A stretch of 60,912 nucleotides of DNA, taken from NCBI GenBank assembly GCA_035278025.1, contig DATEJK010000019.1:1-60912 (forward strand). The letters run 5' to 3'. Below the pieces are notes generated by a model, which saw nothing but the letters and a program-made list of their open reading frames with translations, was not told where the DNA came from and searched no databases. Shown here one piece after another: positions 36,471 to 45,353 of this stretch. The stretch comes from JAICWP01 sp035278025 (GTDB taxonomy: Bacteria; Acidobacteriota; Terriglobia; Terriglobales; Acidobacteriaceae). Every line of letters starts with the position of its first letter. Within the stretch, counting starts at the first letter, position 1. The translations under genes were made by a program, and so were the position numbers.

Positions 36471-36556
36471 TAGCCATTTACAAAGGGAGCCAATCCTGGC
36501 TCGCTCTCCCGTCGAACCCTGACTAGCCCCCTTTGGTGCTTCCCCTGCGTTCGGCC

Positions 36557-36919
36557 CTACTTACCGTGAATGTCGCGGCGCACATCGCGGCGATCGTGCC
36601 GGATGTCACGACGATCATGGCGGATATCGCGACGGTCGTGCCGCAGATCGCGCTTGTCAGCACGGACATCGCGCATCTGAGCATGAGCTGCCGCAAAATT
36701 ACCATTCCTGCGGTCACGGCGAACCTGCGCCCGGTCCCGGGCCAGATCGCGACGATCGTGAACGCGGTCGCGGTTATCCTGCCGCCGATCCCTGCGGTCC
36801 TGCCGCAGATCACGACGGTCGTGCTTCACATCCCGTGCCGTCTGCGCCACTGCCGCTGTGCTCAGCCCCAGCGAAGCGCCAAGCGCCAGCGCAGCCACGG
36901 TTTTCCCCAATCGAGTCAT
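36557..36919 (-). CDS. Secreted Asp/Arg/His-repeat protein
   Basis: 120 residues. The second ATG (36919) is chosen because GGGAAAGGAT lies 8 bases before it; the first in-frame ATG (36937) would add 6 residues. A signal peptide (VAALALGASLGLSTAAVAQ) precedes a body made almost entirely of degenerate HDRRDLRQDRRD units: HDRRD appears at least five times and the last third repeats DIRHDRR. The body is a likely charged helix with alternating acid and base, with one neutral hinge (NGNFAAAHAQM). Similar signal-plus-DRR-repeat proteins are found in several Gram-negative genomes, without known function. Metal or polyanion binding is a guess. Confidence 0.75.
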   Translation of the reverse strand: MTRLGKTVAALALGASLGLSTAAVAQTARDVKHDRRDLRQDRRDRRQDNRDRVHDRRDLARDRAQVRRDRRNGNFAAAHAQMRDVRADKRDLRHDRRDIRHDRRDIRHDRRDVRRDIHGK

Positions 36920-37102
36920 ATGTGATCCTTTCCCCATACTGCGAATATCGCTGGGTTATAACCCTGCCCGCGAAGGAAAGTCTTGATTACCGCAGTGACA
37001 TGCCTTCCGGCGGCCGCCTCAGCAGCCCTGTCTCCGGTCGTAAGATGTTAAATTCACTACCCTTGCCTCCCCTGCCGCGGCTGGCCTGGCAGCTCCAGGG
37101 TT

Positions 37103-37108
37103 TATAAT
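37103..37108 (+). promoter_or_regulatory. -10 box for frr
   Basis: A perfect TATAAT in an AT island of otherwise GC-rich sequence; the predicted start is near 37115, 26 bases before the frr ATG. The -35 zone (about 37080-37085) is a poor match, so an activator or extended contact may be needed. GAGG at about 37129 is the likely ribosome site. Confidence 0.45.
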
Positions 37109-37140
37109 TTGGCGGTTACACCACAAACGAGGCTGAAACG

Positions 37141-37731
37141 ATGGCGCAAGCAACCATGGCGGCGATTCCCGGGCTGAAGGAAGCGTATGGCGGCCTGAAA
37201 GGGCGAATGGATAAGGCAGTGGACGATTTCCGCCGGGAGATGGCCGCGGTACGCACCGGCCGCGCCTCCGTACACATGCTCGACAGCGTGCAGGTGGAAT
37301 ACTACGGTTCTCCCATGCCTCTCAACCAGATCGCGCAAGTTCACGCGCCCGAGGCCCAACTCATCACCGTGCAGCCGTTTGATCCCAGTTCGCTGGCCAA
37401 CATTGAAAAGGCCATTCGCGCGGGCGACCTGGGGCTCAATCCCATGAACGACGGCAAGATCATTCGCGTGCCCGTCCCGCCCCTCACCGAGGAGCGCCGC
37501 CGCGACATGGTGAAGCATCTGCACAAAATCCTGGAAGAACACCGCACTGCCGTCCGCAACATCCGCCGTGACGGAAACGAGCTCATCAAGAAGGCGCTTA
37601 AGGACAAGAAGATCACCGAAGACGATGAACGCCGTTCCCTGGAGGAAATCCAGCGCCTCACCGATGACGAAATCAAGAAGATGGAGGAGATGAGCCGCTC
37701 CAAGGAAAAAGAGGTCATGGAGATCAAGTAA
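37141..37731 (+). CDS. frr: Ribosome recycling factor
   Basis: 196 residues; the family core of about 185 starts after a ten-residue extension. Key blocks are MDKAVDDFRREMAAVRTGRA, YYGSPMPLNQIAQV, VQPFDPSSLANIEKAI, GLNPMNDGKIIRVPVPPLTE, ERRRDMVKHLHKILEEHR and ALKDKKITEDDERR. It splits post-termination ribosomes together with EF-G. The usual neighbours pyrH, tsf and rpsB are not here, so it stands alone. A second in-frame ATG at residue 6 is also possible as start. The tandem 29-base repeats begin 37 bases after its stop. Confidence 0.96.
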   Translation: MAQATMAAIPGLKEAYGGLKGRMDKAVDDFRREMAAVRTGRASVHMLDSVQVEYYGSPMPLNQIAQVHAPEAQLITVQPFDPSSLANIEKAIRAGDLGLNPMNDGKIIRVPVPPLTEERRRDMVKHLHKILEEHRTAVRNIRRDGNELIKKALKDKKITEDDERRSLEEIQRLTDDEIKKMEEMSRSKEKEVMEIK

Positions 37732-37767
37732 TCGGGTTGAGGCTGGCTTGCGGCGCTGCGTCAGGCC

Positions 37768-37840
37768 CGGATGTGCAACCCAAGCCTGCGTTTTTCGCTT
37801 CAAGTCAAATACGGATGTGCAACCCAAGCCTGCGTTTTTC
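37768..37840 (+). repeat. Two perfect 29-bp direct repeats
   Basis: Copies at 37768-37796 and 37812-37840, each beginning CGGATGTGCAACCCAAGCCT and ending in GCGTTTTTC, are identical and repeat with a 44-base period. A partly similar stretch lies between them. The T-rich ends could weakly terminate transcription from frr, but no hairpin precedes them. I recall similar sequence being dispersed in acidobacterial genomes; this needs a genome search. Confidence 0.85.
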
Positions 37841-37857
37841 ATTTCTAAGTGAAATAC

Positions 37858-38127
37858 ATGAAGCGTTGGTTGCTGGCGACGATGGTGTTGATCCTGGTGC
37901 TCTGCATCCTGGTGATTGTCGTCTCTCCCTATGTTGACCTGCCGCTTACTACCGTTCGTACCTGCATGGCTGCCGTTCTTTTTGCGCAGGTGGTTCTGCT
38001 CGCCGGCATCTTGAGAGAGCCAGCGCTTTCATTCATCGCGATCAGGATGTATTTACGCAGGCCATCGCGGCTCCCCAACGGAATACTTACTAACTTCCTA
38101 CCACTGCTTTGCGTCTATCTCTGCTAG
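37858..38127 (+). CDS. Small membrane protein of unknown function
   Basis: 89 residues from the ATG at 37858 (a GTG three codons earlier is also open). The first span is WLLATMVLILVLCILVIVVS and the second CMAAVLFAQVVLLAGIL, with a basic, Pro-rich tail (MYLRRPSRLPNG). There is no clear ribosome site; the ATG lies 18 bases after the second direct repeat. The hydrophobic pattern favours a real small protein, but translation is uncertain. It precedes the radical SAM gene by 96 bases. Confidence 0.45.
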   Translation: MKRWLLATMVLILVLCILVIVVSPYVDLPLTTVRTCMAAVLFAQVVLLAGILREPALSFIAIRMYLRRPSRLPNGILTNFLPLLCVYLC

Positions 38128-38223
38128 AGCTCTTCGGCTGTTGACCTGCGGAAAACTTCCGCTCCCAAAACCAATTTCGGCGAGCGGGAAACCCATTGCT
38201 TGGGCTCTGGCAAGGAGCAATCC

Positions 38224-39195
38224 GTGGACCGCAAAGACGTAATTCAAGCCTGGGGAAGAATCAGCACCGGCTACAAACCCCTGCTTTCGATCGAAATTAC
38301 CCGCGAGTGCCCGCTACGCTGCCCGGGCTGTTATGCCTATGACGAGGCTCACCTGGGGGGCGGTCTGACTCTGCGGCAACTGGCAGACAAGAAAGGCGAC
38401 CAGCTGATCGCCGGTGTGCTTCGCCTGGTGGATAAGCATCGCCCGCTCCACCTTTCCATTGTGGGCGGCGACCCCCTGGTCCGGTACCGTGAATTGGAGG
38501 TCTTACTCCCTGAACTGGAAAAGCGCGGCGTTTACACCCAGCTGGTCACCAGCGCCTTTCGTGCCATGCCCCAGAGCTGGTCATCGATGCCCCGTCTGAA
38601 AATCTGCGTTTCCATTGACGGGCTGGCTCCCGAGCATGACAAGCGGCGGCAGCCAGCTACTTACGAGCGCATTCTGAAAAACATTGCCGGGCAGCGCATT
38701 ACTATTCACTGCACCATCACCGCTCAGATGCTGTCCCGCCCTACCTACCTGCGGGAGTTTCTCGATTTCTGGACTCCCCGGCAGGAGATTTCCGCGGTGT
38801 GGTTCAGTTTCTTCACCCCGCAAAAAGGCGCAGCCGATCTTGAGATTTTGCAGCCCCAGGAACGCGCGTTTGTGGTGGCCGAACTGCAACGCTTGGCTCC
38901 GCTCTATTCCAAGCTCGACATGACCCAGGAAACGATCGCCGAATTTCTGCAGCCTCCGCGATCGCCCCGGGAATGCGTCTTCGCTGGTATTACTGAAACC
39001 ATATCCGCCGATCTGAAAACCAGGATCACGCCCTGTCAGTTTGGCGGCAATCCCGACTGCGCGCAGTGTGGCTGCCTTGCTTCCATGGCGATGGCAGCGG
39101 TGGGGCGCCGGCGGATTCGAGGCGTACCCCTGGGCACAGTACTTCACTTGTCCAGCGCCGTCGGCAAGGCGGTGGCGCGCTTGCGTCCATTCTGA
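38224..39195 (+). CDS. Radical SAM protein with SPASM-like C-terminal cysteines
   Basis: About 323 residues from GTG 38224, chosen because AAGGAG stands 6 bases before it; an upstream TTG lacks this. ECPLRCPGC is the CxxxCxxC iron-sulfur motif that binds the SAM-cleaving cluster. SIVGGDPLVR is the GGE-like motif with Asp in place of Glu, and VSIDGLAPEHDKRR is typical of SPASM/HpnH-like members. A second cysteine set ends the protein: ECVFAG, then TPCQFGGNPDCAQCGC, which could hold an auxiliary cluster. The family modifies peptides, lipids or cofactors; the substrate is unknown. It is followed 10 bases later by a tiny cysteine protein. Confidence 0.85.
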   Translation: MDRKDVIQAWGRISTGYKPLLSIEITRECPLRCPGCYAYDEAHLGGGLTLRQLADKKGDQLIAGVLRLVDKHRPLHLSIVGGDPLVRYRELEVLLPELEKRGVYTQLVTSAFRAMPQSWSSMPRLKICVSIDGLAPEHDKRRQPATYERILKNIAGQRITIHCTITAQMLSRPTYLREFLDFWTPRQEISAVWFSFFTPQKGAADLEILQPQERAFVVAELQRLAPLYSKLDMTQETIAEFLQPPRSPRECVFAGITETISADLKTRITPCQFGGNPDCAQCGCLASMAMAAVGRRRIRGVPLGTVLHLSSAVGKAVARLRPF

Positions 39196-39204
39196 GGAGA
39201 GCTG

Positions 39205-39453
39205 ATGCCGATCTTGTTCAATGCGATTGCTTTTTCACCTTCGATGCTTGACGAACCACAACTCGAACTTGCAGGAACGGTGGTGGCTCGCACCTTGCGC
39301 GACGCTGTGCGCTGCCCTTGTTGCGGCGCGTCTTATAACCTGCTAGTCCCCGCGGCAGCCTCTACCCCCGAGGTGGAGGCCTTCCGCCTGGACCTGGGAA
39401 GCATGCTGGGCAGCAGTTGTGGAATGCATCCTCCTTTTGTCCAAATCCCTTAG
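39205..39453 (+). CDS. Small CPCC-motif protein next to the radical SAM enzyme
   Basis: 82 residues with a good ribosome site (GAGGAGAG before ATG 39205). The middle reads VRCPCCGASYNLLVPAA, a zinc-ribbon-like knuckle with three closely spaced cysteines, and a fourth cysteine sits near the end (GSSCGMHPPF). The rest is unremarkable. It could be a partner, a metal carrier or, less likely, a peptide substrate of the radical SAM enzyme encoded 10 bases upstream. I do not recognise the family. Confidence 0.65.
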   Translation: MPILFNAIAFSPSMLDEPQLELAGTVVARTLRDAVRCPCCGASYNLLVPAAASTPEVEAFRLDLGSMLGSSCGMHPPFVQIP

Positions 39454-39575
39454 TGGCGGTGGAGTTGTACCGGCCTTTCTGTCGGGAAAAGAGCCCGCCC
39501 TCGCTCGAGCCGATATCGGCAATCACGGCGCGCGCTGCTTTGAGCACCGCGCACCCCTGCCGTATCATTCTTTCC

Positions 39576-39980
39576 GTGCCCACGGCCCGTATTCTGCCTA
39601 TTGTTCTGCTTGCCTTCGCGCTTGCCGGCTGTAATCGCAACCAGCCGGCTGTTCTTTGCGCTCCGTTGAGCACTGCTACCCTGGTTCGGGTAGCGCAAAA
39701 AGGAAGCGGTCAGACCCGGCAGTTTGACATTGATAACCACTACCAGCTTCAGAGCCTGGTGGATTTTGCGAATGGCCGCCGCCAGGGTTTTTCAGCCCGC
39801 CGCAAGGGTCTGCCAGCCCCAATCGCCTCAGCCACCTTCTTCAATGGCTCTCAGCGGTTGCTCACGTTCAGCGCCGGCGCCAATTTCTTCTCCATGAGCT
39901 GCAGTGGTTATACGGGAGTGCTGGAAGCCAACCGGGTGCAGATCGCTGAATTCGAGCGTCTGCTCAAGCAACAGCCTTGA
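39576..39980 (+). CDS. Small lipoprotein of unknown function
   Basis: 134 residues from GTG 39576, chosen because it places a compact signal (RILPIVLLAFALAGC) with an LAGC lipobox at the N-terminus; the open frame runs further up but overlaps the CPCC gene. After lipidation at Cys the mature part is about 115 residues, with ALLCAPLSTATL-like polar sequence, VDFANGRRQGFSARR and LTFSAGANFFSMSCSGY. Two further cysteines may pair. It probably sits in the inner leaflet of the outer membrane. The function is not known; position suggests it belongs with the radical SAM set. Confidence 0.6.
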   Translation: MPTARILPIVLLAFALAGCNRNQPAVLCAPLSTATLVRVAQKGSGQTRQFDIDNHYQLQSLVDFANGRRQGFSARRKGLPAPIASATFFNGSQRLLTFSAGANFFSMSCSGYTGVLEANRVQIAEFERLLKQQP

Positions 39981-40031
39981 ATTACATTTTCTACGTGCCT
40001 CGTGTACCTCTGTGGTGAAATAATTCCTGCC

Positions 40032-42191
40032 ATGAAGCGCGTGGTCCACGCCGCTTGTCCGCACGACTGCCCCGACGCCTGTGGCGTCCTCATTACCGTG
40101 GACGACGGGCGGGCTGTGAAAGTACAGGGAGATCCGGCCCACCCCATCACCCGCGGTTTTCTGTGCGCGAAGGTAGCAAAATATCTGGACCGTGTTTACT
40201 CGCCTGAGCGCGTGCTCTACCCCATGCGGCGGGTGGGGGCGAAGGGGGCGCAAAGTTCACGCGGGGGCGCCGGCGCGCACGCCTTAAAGGCGTTCGAGCG
40301 CATCAGCTGGGAACAGGCGCTCGATGAGATTTCCAGCCGGTTCCGGCAGATTACACGCGAATTCGGCAGCGAAGCCATCCTGCCCTACAGCTATGGTGGC
40401 AACATAGCCGCGCTCAACGGCGGTTCCATGGACCGACGGTTTTTTCATCGCCTGGGCGCTTCCCAACTGGAGCGTACCATCTGCTCCGCTGCCGGCGAAG
40501 AAGGGCTGAAATCCGTGCTTGGCATCAAGCTGGGTACCGAGCCGGAACAGTTCCGCCACTCCAGGTACATCATTGCCTGGGGCGCCAACATCCACGGCAA
40601 CAACGTCCACCTCTGGCCTTTTATTGAGGAGGCGCGCCGCCAGGGCGCCAAGCTGGTGGTGATTGACCCGTACCTCACCCGGACCGCCCGCTGCGCTGAC
40701 TGGCATTTGCCCATCAACCTGGGCACCGATGCCGCGCTGGCACTGGGCATGATGCACGTCATTATCAACGAAAAGCTCTACGACGCCGATTACGTTTCCC
40801 GCTATACCCTGGGTTTTGACCAGCTAAGCCGCAAGGTGCAGGAGTATCCGCCACAGCGGGTGGCGCAGTGGACAGGAATTTCCACCGATAACATTGTCAA
40901 GCTGGCGCGCGAATACGCTACCACCCGGCCCGCGGCCATCCGCCTCAACTATGGGGTGCAGCGCTCCGAGCGCGGCGGCATGTCGGTGCGCGCTGTGTGC
41001 ATGCTCCCCTGCCTTACCGGCTCGTGGAAGGATATCGGCGGCGGCCTGCAGCTCTCTCTTTCCGGCGCCTTCCAACTGAACAAGGACGCCCTGCAGCGAC
41101 CCGACCTGATGTACAAGAGCTCTCTCGGCCGGGCGGCGCGCACCGTCAACATGGTGGAATTGGGCAGGGCGCTCACCCAACTGACGGAACCGCCGGTCAA
41201 GGCGCTGTTCGTGTACAACTCCAATCCAGCGGCGGTTGCCCCCAACCATAACCTGGTGGTGCGCGGCCTGCTTCGACCGGACCTGTTCACCGTAGTCCAT
41301 GAGCAGTTCTTCACCGATACTACCGACTACGCGGATATCGTGCTTCCCGCCACCACATTTTTTGAGCACAAGGACCTGCAAGCCGCGTACGGACATTACT
41401 ATCTGCAGATTTCGCAGCCGGCGATTGAACCTCTGGGCGAATGCCGCTCCAACGTAGACACCTTTCGCGCCCTGGCCCGACGCATGGGATTTGAAGACGA
41501 CTGTTTCCGCGAGACGGCGGATGAAATGATGGATGCCGCGCTTCAGTCTCCCAGCCCTCTGCTGCGAGAGATTGATCGCCGGCAGTTGGAAAGGGAAGGA
41601 CACAGTCGCCTGAAATTTGATTCTGCTCGTCCAGCCACTGCGCAAAGCTCCGTCTCTCCACCAATATCACTGAAACCAAAGCCCTTCCTTCCGTTTGCAG
41701 AAGGCAACTTCGGTACGGTCAGCGGCAAAGCTGAGTTCTATAGCGAACAAATGGCCAAACTGGGGCTGGACCCGGTGGCTGCATTTGCGCCCCCTCGCGA
41801 GTCGCGTCATTCGGAGCCTGCCCGTCAATTTCCCCTCGAATTGCTGGCACGCAAGTCCGACAATTTTCTCAACTCCTCCTTCGCCAACTTGCCGGGCTTG
41901 CAGAAGATGGAGGATCCCGAGGTGCTTGAACTCTGTGTTGCCGACGCACAGGCGCGCGGCATCCAGGAAGGCGACCAGGTGCGCGTTTTCAACGACCGCG
42001 GCGAGGCCTTCCTGCGGGCACGGGTAAATGGTTCGGTTCAGCCGGGTACGGTTGCGGCTCGCCTCAATTGGGCCAAGCTCTCGCCCCGCGGCGCCAGCAT
42101 CAACGTGCTCACCTCCGAGCGCCTCACAGACATGGGTGGAGGCGCAACGTTTTACTCTGCATTGGTGGAGGTGGAACCCTTACACAGCTAA
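40032..42191 (+). CDS. Molybdopterin-dependent oxidoreductase, catalytic subunit
   Basis: About 719 residues. The N-terminus has a four-cysteine iron-sulfur motif (C9-x3-C13-x3-C17-x27-C45, in ACPHDCPDACGV and GFLCAK). Mo-bis-MGD domain blocks follow: LPYSYGGNIAALNGGSMDRR, RTICSAAGEEG, YIIAWGANIHGNN, KLVVIDPYLTRTA and FVYNSNPAAVAPN. The C-terminal domain with LNWAKLSPRGASINVLTS is the dinucleotide-binding cap. ATG 40032 is preferred to one 30 bases up because it begins the conserved sequence. No Tat signal and no electron-transfer subunit are adjacent, so it is likely cytoplasmic. Formate, thiosulfate-type or other substrates cannot be told apart. Confidence 0.88.
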   Translation: MKRVVHAACPHDCPDACGVLITVDDGRAVKVQGDPAHPITRGFLCAKVAKYLDRVYSPERVLYPMRRVGAKGAQSSRGGAGAHALKAFERISWEQALDEISSRFRQITREFGSEAILPYSYGGNIAALNGGSMDRRFFHRLGASQLERTICSAAGEEGLKSVLGIKLGTEPEQFRHSRYIIAWGANIHGNNVHLWPFIEEARRQGAKLVVIDPYLTRTARCADWHLPINLGTDAALALGMMHVIINEKLYDADYVSRYTLGFDQLSRKVQEYPPQRVAQWTGISTDNIVKLAREYATTRPAAIRLNYGVQRSERGGMSVRAVCMLPCLTGSWKDIGGGLQLSLSGAFQLNKDALQRPDLMYKSSLGRAARTVNMVELGRALTQLTEPPVKALFVYNSNPAAVAPNHNLVVRGLLRPDLFTVVHEQFFTDTTDYADIVLPATTFFEHKDLQAAYGHYYLQISQPAIEPLGECRSNVDTFRALARRMGFEDDCFRETADEMMDAALQSPSPLLREIDRRQLEREGHSRLKFDSARPATAQSSVSPPISLKPKPFLPFAEGNFGTVSGKAEFYSEQMAKLGLDPVAAFAPPRESRHSEPARQFPLELLARKSDNFLNSSFANLPGLQKMEDPEVLELCVADAQARGIQEGDQVRVFNDRGEAFLRARVNGSVQPGTVAARLNWAKLSPRGASINVLTSERLTDMGGGATFYSALVEVEPLHS

Positions 42192-42310
42192 CTGCCAAAC
42201 CATGTAACCATCTCCCTTTACAAACGTCTTCTCGTCAGCAAGGCCAAAACTTCCAACTTATCGCCGGGTTAGAACCGCACGGGTTGGAAAAAAGACTGAC
42301 TCCAGAGTCC

Positions 42311-42340
42311 TGACTCCCATGTGTTGGAGTCACGCTTTTT
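42311..42340 (+). terminator. Possible Rho-independent terminator after the molybdopterin gene
   Basis: TGACTCC (42311-42317) pairs with GGAGTCA (42326-42332) around an 8-base loop and is followed by CGC and five T. The arms are only 7 bp and the site is 120 bases past the stop, so it is a moderate call. It overlaps the -35 box of the candidate bamA promoter. Confidence 0.5.
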
Positions 42341-42366
42341 GCCTGAGCAACGCTGGACCGTATAGA
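42339..42366 (+). promoter_or_regulatory. Candidate promoter upstream of bamA
   Basis: TTGCCT at 42339-42344 and TATAGA at 42361-42366 are separated by 16 bases; start near 42373, giving a leader of about 115 bases to the bamA ATG. Match is fair (4 of 6 in the -35, 5 of 6 in the -10). Confidence 0.4.
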
Positions 42367-42486
42367 ATGGCAGCTTTCCAGACTACAAGCCTCTGAGGTA
42401 GCCGCATTCTGAGTTCCCACAACTGCCCTGCGCCAGCACTGTCCGGGTGTCCTGGCCCAGAACTCAAATCTGACGGGCACGCCGGC

Positions 42487-45336
42487 ATGGGACCTTGGTG
42501 TAGCCGGGTGAGGCTACGGCCAGATTTCGCTACGATCGGCACTTCGTTGCTGACCTGCATCTGCCTACTGGCGCTGCTGGCGATTTCCGCCAGCGCCCAG
42601 CAGAACCTCATTGAGGCCATCGAGATCCACGGTAATCGCCGCATTCCGGCGGATACGGTTCGGGCCCATATCTTTAGCCGCCCTGGCGACGTTTATGACC
42701 AGGCCGCCCTGGAGCGCGACTTTAACTCCCTGTGGAATACCGGCTACTTTGACGATCTGCGCTTTGAGCGCGAGCGCGGGAAAAGGGGCTGGATTATCCA
42801 TGTGTATGTTAAGGAAAAGCCCACCATCCGTGAAATCACCTACCCCGGCCTGAACTCGGTTTCACAGAGCGACCTGCTCGATCGCTTCAAGGAGCGGAAG
42901 GTGGGTCTTTCCGTGGAGAGCCAGTTCGATCCTACCAAGGTGACCAAGGCTGCCGTGGTCATCAAGGAAATGCTGGCCGAGCATGGCCGCCAGTTCGCCA
43001 CCGTGCGCACGGAAGTGCGTCCCATCCCCCCCGCCGCGGTCTCCGTCACCTTTGTCATCAAAGAGGGACCCAAGGTCAAGGTGGGCAACATCCGCTTTGA
43101 GGGCAATCGCAAACTCAAGAACCGCGAACTGCGCTATGCCATGAAGAACCTGAGGCCCATCGGCATTCCCCATTCCATTTTCCTGGAGAACATATTTTCC
43201 AAAACCTACGACTCCAGCAAGCTGAATGAGGACGCCGAGCGCGTTCGCCAGGCCTATCAGGAGAAGGGCTACTTTAAGGCGATCGTTGAGGACCCCCAGA
43301 CCAAGCTGCGCGATACCCATTCCCACATCCACATACCTCTTATCCAGAAGGGGCAGGGCAAGGTGGTGGACATCACCATGCCCATCGTTGAGGGCGACCG
43401 CTATCGCCTGGGCTCCATCACCTTTAAGCACAACAGGGCGGTACAGAATGCGGCGGCGTTGCGCGGTCTGTTCCCCATGAAGGATGGCGACATTTTCAAC
43501 ACCGACAACGTGCGCAAAGGCCTGGATAACCTGCGCAAAGCTTATGGGGAGCTTGGCTACATTAATTTCACCTCCGTTCCCGATACCCAGATTAATGAGG
43601 ACAAGAAACTTATTAATCTCGTGATTGACGTGGATGAAGGCAAGCCGTTTTATGTTCGCCGCATCGAATTCCAGGGCAATACCACCACCCGCGACAAGGT
43701 CATCCGTCGCGAACTGGCCATTGAAGAAGGCCAGGTTTACAACACGCGCCTGTGGGAACTCAGTCTGCTCCGCCTTAACCAGCTCGATTACTTCGAAGCT
43801 CTGAAGCCGGAAGAGGCTACGGAGCGCAAACTGGACGAGCAGGCGGGCACCGTAGATCTGACTTTAAAGGTGAGAGAGAAGGGCAAGAACAGCATTCAGC
43901 TCACTGGCGGGGTCAGCGGCCTGGAAGGCTCGTTCGTTGGTCTGAGCTATACCACCAACAACTTCCTCGGTCTGGGAGAAACCCTGCAGTTGCAGGCCAG
44001 CGTCGGCAACCTGATGCGCAGCCTGATGTTCGGCTTCACCCAGCCCTACATGTTCGATCGCCCGCTGCAGATGGGCTTCAGCGTTTTCAATAACAAGATC
44101 AATTACGACCAGGCCAAGCAGGAAGAGCTGCTCACCGGACAGCGGCTCAATCTGCCGCAAAGCTTCCTGGCCAACCTGCAGAACTTCACCCAGAACGACA
44201 CCGGATTCACGGTATCCGCAAGCTATCCCCTGCACCGCTCCTTCAAGCGAGTGGGCATTACCTATTCCTGGGATATCGCCACCATTCAGACCTTCAGCGA
44301 TGCCTCCACGGCGTTGTTTGAGAACCTCGCCTACAGCGGATTCTCCGGGCCCAATCAGCTCAAGGGCATCGTGACCAGCAAGGTCCTGCCCAACTTCTCC
44401 ATCAACACCATTGACAATCCAACCCGGCCTACCCACGGACATTCGATCTACCTGGCCGCTGCCATTTCCGGGCTGGGCGGCACCGTTAATTCCATTCAGC
44501 CCATCATCAATTACAAGCAGTTCATACCCGTCAATCACCGCCGCAACGTGATTGGCTTCAATTTGCAGGGAGCGTTCCTGAGCGGCTTCGGCGGGCTGGT
44601 AGCCCCGCCTTTCCAGCGCTTCTACATGGGCGGTGAACAGGATTTGCGCGGTTTTGACATTCGCTCCATTTCGCCGGTTACCTTCCTGCCCACCACGGTC
44701 AATATTCCGCTGGTCAATCCCGATGGCTCCCCGGTTCCCCGCAACCCCGGCAATCCGCGGTACGGCAACATTACCGTGCCCGTCCCCGTCAATCAGATCG
44801 TGTTCCCTGGTGGCGACACCAGTTTGGTCGGCAACCTCGAGTACCGCATTCCTATCGTCGGGCCGGTGGTTCTGGCTCCCTTCGCCGACGTCGGCTTTGA
44901 CGGCATCACCCGGCCGTCGCAGCTGAAGCTGGCGGCTCCGGAACTTGCCCTGCTGAACGGCAGCGTATTTGGCTGTCCCACTTTGAATAATGCTTTCCAG
45001 TGCGCCGGCGGCCAGAAATTCCAATTTTCTCAAGAACTCAAGGTGCTGGGTGGGACCAACTTCATACCCCGCTTGTCCACCGGCCTTGAATTGCAGGTGA
45101 TGATGCCCATCATCAATGCTCCGTTCCGCATTTACTGGGCCTACAATGCCCTGCGCCTGAATGAGTTTGCCAGTACCCCCAACCCCATCACCCGCAGCAT
45201 GTTCCCCGCCGGCGGGGCGGGCGACTTCACCTACCAGCAGGCTATTTCCGGGGCCAATTTCCTGGGGTTTTCTCCCGGCTACCTGCTGCGCGAGCCCCGC
45301 AAGACCTTCCGCTTTACCGTTGCTACCACGTTCTAA
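42487..45336 (+). CDS. bamA: Outer membrane protein assembly factor BamA
   Basis: 949 residues, longer than the E. coli protein. Signal region LLTCICLLALLAISASAQ, then five POTRA domains at about 40-115, 115-200, 200-300, 300-385 and 385-465 (first strand IEAIEIHGNRRIPADTVRAH; fifth FYVRRIEFQGNTTTRDKVIR). The barrel occupies 480-949; RFYMGGEQDLRGFDIRSISP contains the conserved VRGF-like lid-lock motif as LRGF, and the protein ends in the aromatic FRFTVATTF. It inserts beta-barrel proteins, such as the TonB receptor here, into the outer membrane. The skp/ompH gene follows after 198 bases behind its own promoter, the order common in Gram-negatives. Confidence 0.96.
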   Translation: MGPWCSRVRLRPDFATIGTSLLTCICLLALLAISASAQQNLIEAIEIHGNRRIPADTVRAHIFSRPGDVYDQAALERDFNSLWNTGYFDDLRFERERGKRGWIIHVYVKEKPTIREITYPGLNSVSQSDLLDRFKERKVGLSVESQFDPTKVTKAAVVIKEMLAEHGRQFATVRTEVRPIPPAAVSVTFVIKEGPKVKVGNIRFEGNRKLKNRELRYAMKNLRPIGIPHSIFLENIFSKTYDSSKLNEDAERVRQAYQEKGYFKAIVEDPQTKLRDTHSHIHIPLIQKGQGKVVDITMPIVEGDRYRLGSITFKHNRAVQNAAALRGLFPMKDGDIFNTDNVRKGLDNLRKAYGELGYINFTSVPDTQINEDKKLINLVIDVDEGKPFYVRRIEFQGNTTTRDKVIRRELAIEEGQVYNTRLWELSLLRLNQLDYFEALKPEEATERKLDEQAGTVDLTLKVREKGKNSIQLTGGVSGLEGSFVGLSYTTNNFLGLGETLQLQASVGNLMRSLMFGFTQPYMFDRPLQMGFSVFNNKINYDQAKQEELLTGQRLNLPQSFLANLQNFTQNDTGFTVSASYPLHRSFKRVGITYSWDIATIQTFSDASTALFENLAYSGFSGPNQLKGIVTSKVLPNFSINTIDNPTRPTHGHSIYLAAAISGLGGTVNSIQPIINYKQFIPVNHRRNVIGFNLQGAFLSGFGGLVAPPFQRFYMGGEQDLRGFDIRSISPVTFLPTTVNIPLVNPDGSPVPRNPGNPRYGNITVPVPVNQIVFPGGDTSLVGNLEYRIPIVGPVVLAPFADVGFDGITRPSQLKLAAPELALLNGSVFGCPTLNNAFQCAGGQKFQFSQELKVLGGTNFIPRLSTGLELQVMMPIINAPFRIYWAYNALRLNEFASTPNPITRSMFPAGGAGDFTYQQAISGANFLGFSPGYLLREPRKTFRFTVATTF

Positions 45337-45353
45337 GCAAGCGAGTTCCGGGT

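Noticed and set aside
36533..36925. Plus-strand frame opposite the DRR-repeat gene
   Set aside because: Its repeats (TIMADIATVV and similar) are only the mirror of the DRR repeats; the minus-strand frame has a signal peptide and a ribosome site.
43864..45033. 389-residue open frame on the minus strand
   Set aside because: It is the complement of bamA, a shadow created by GC-rich codon use.
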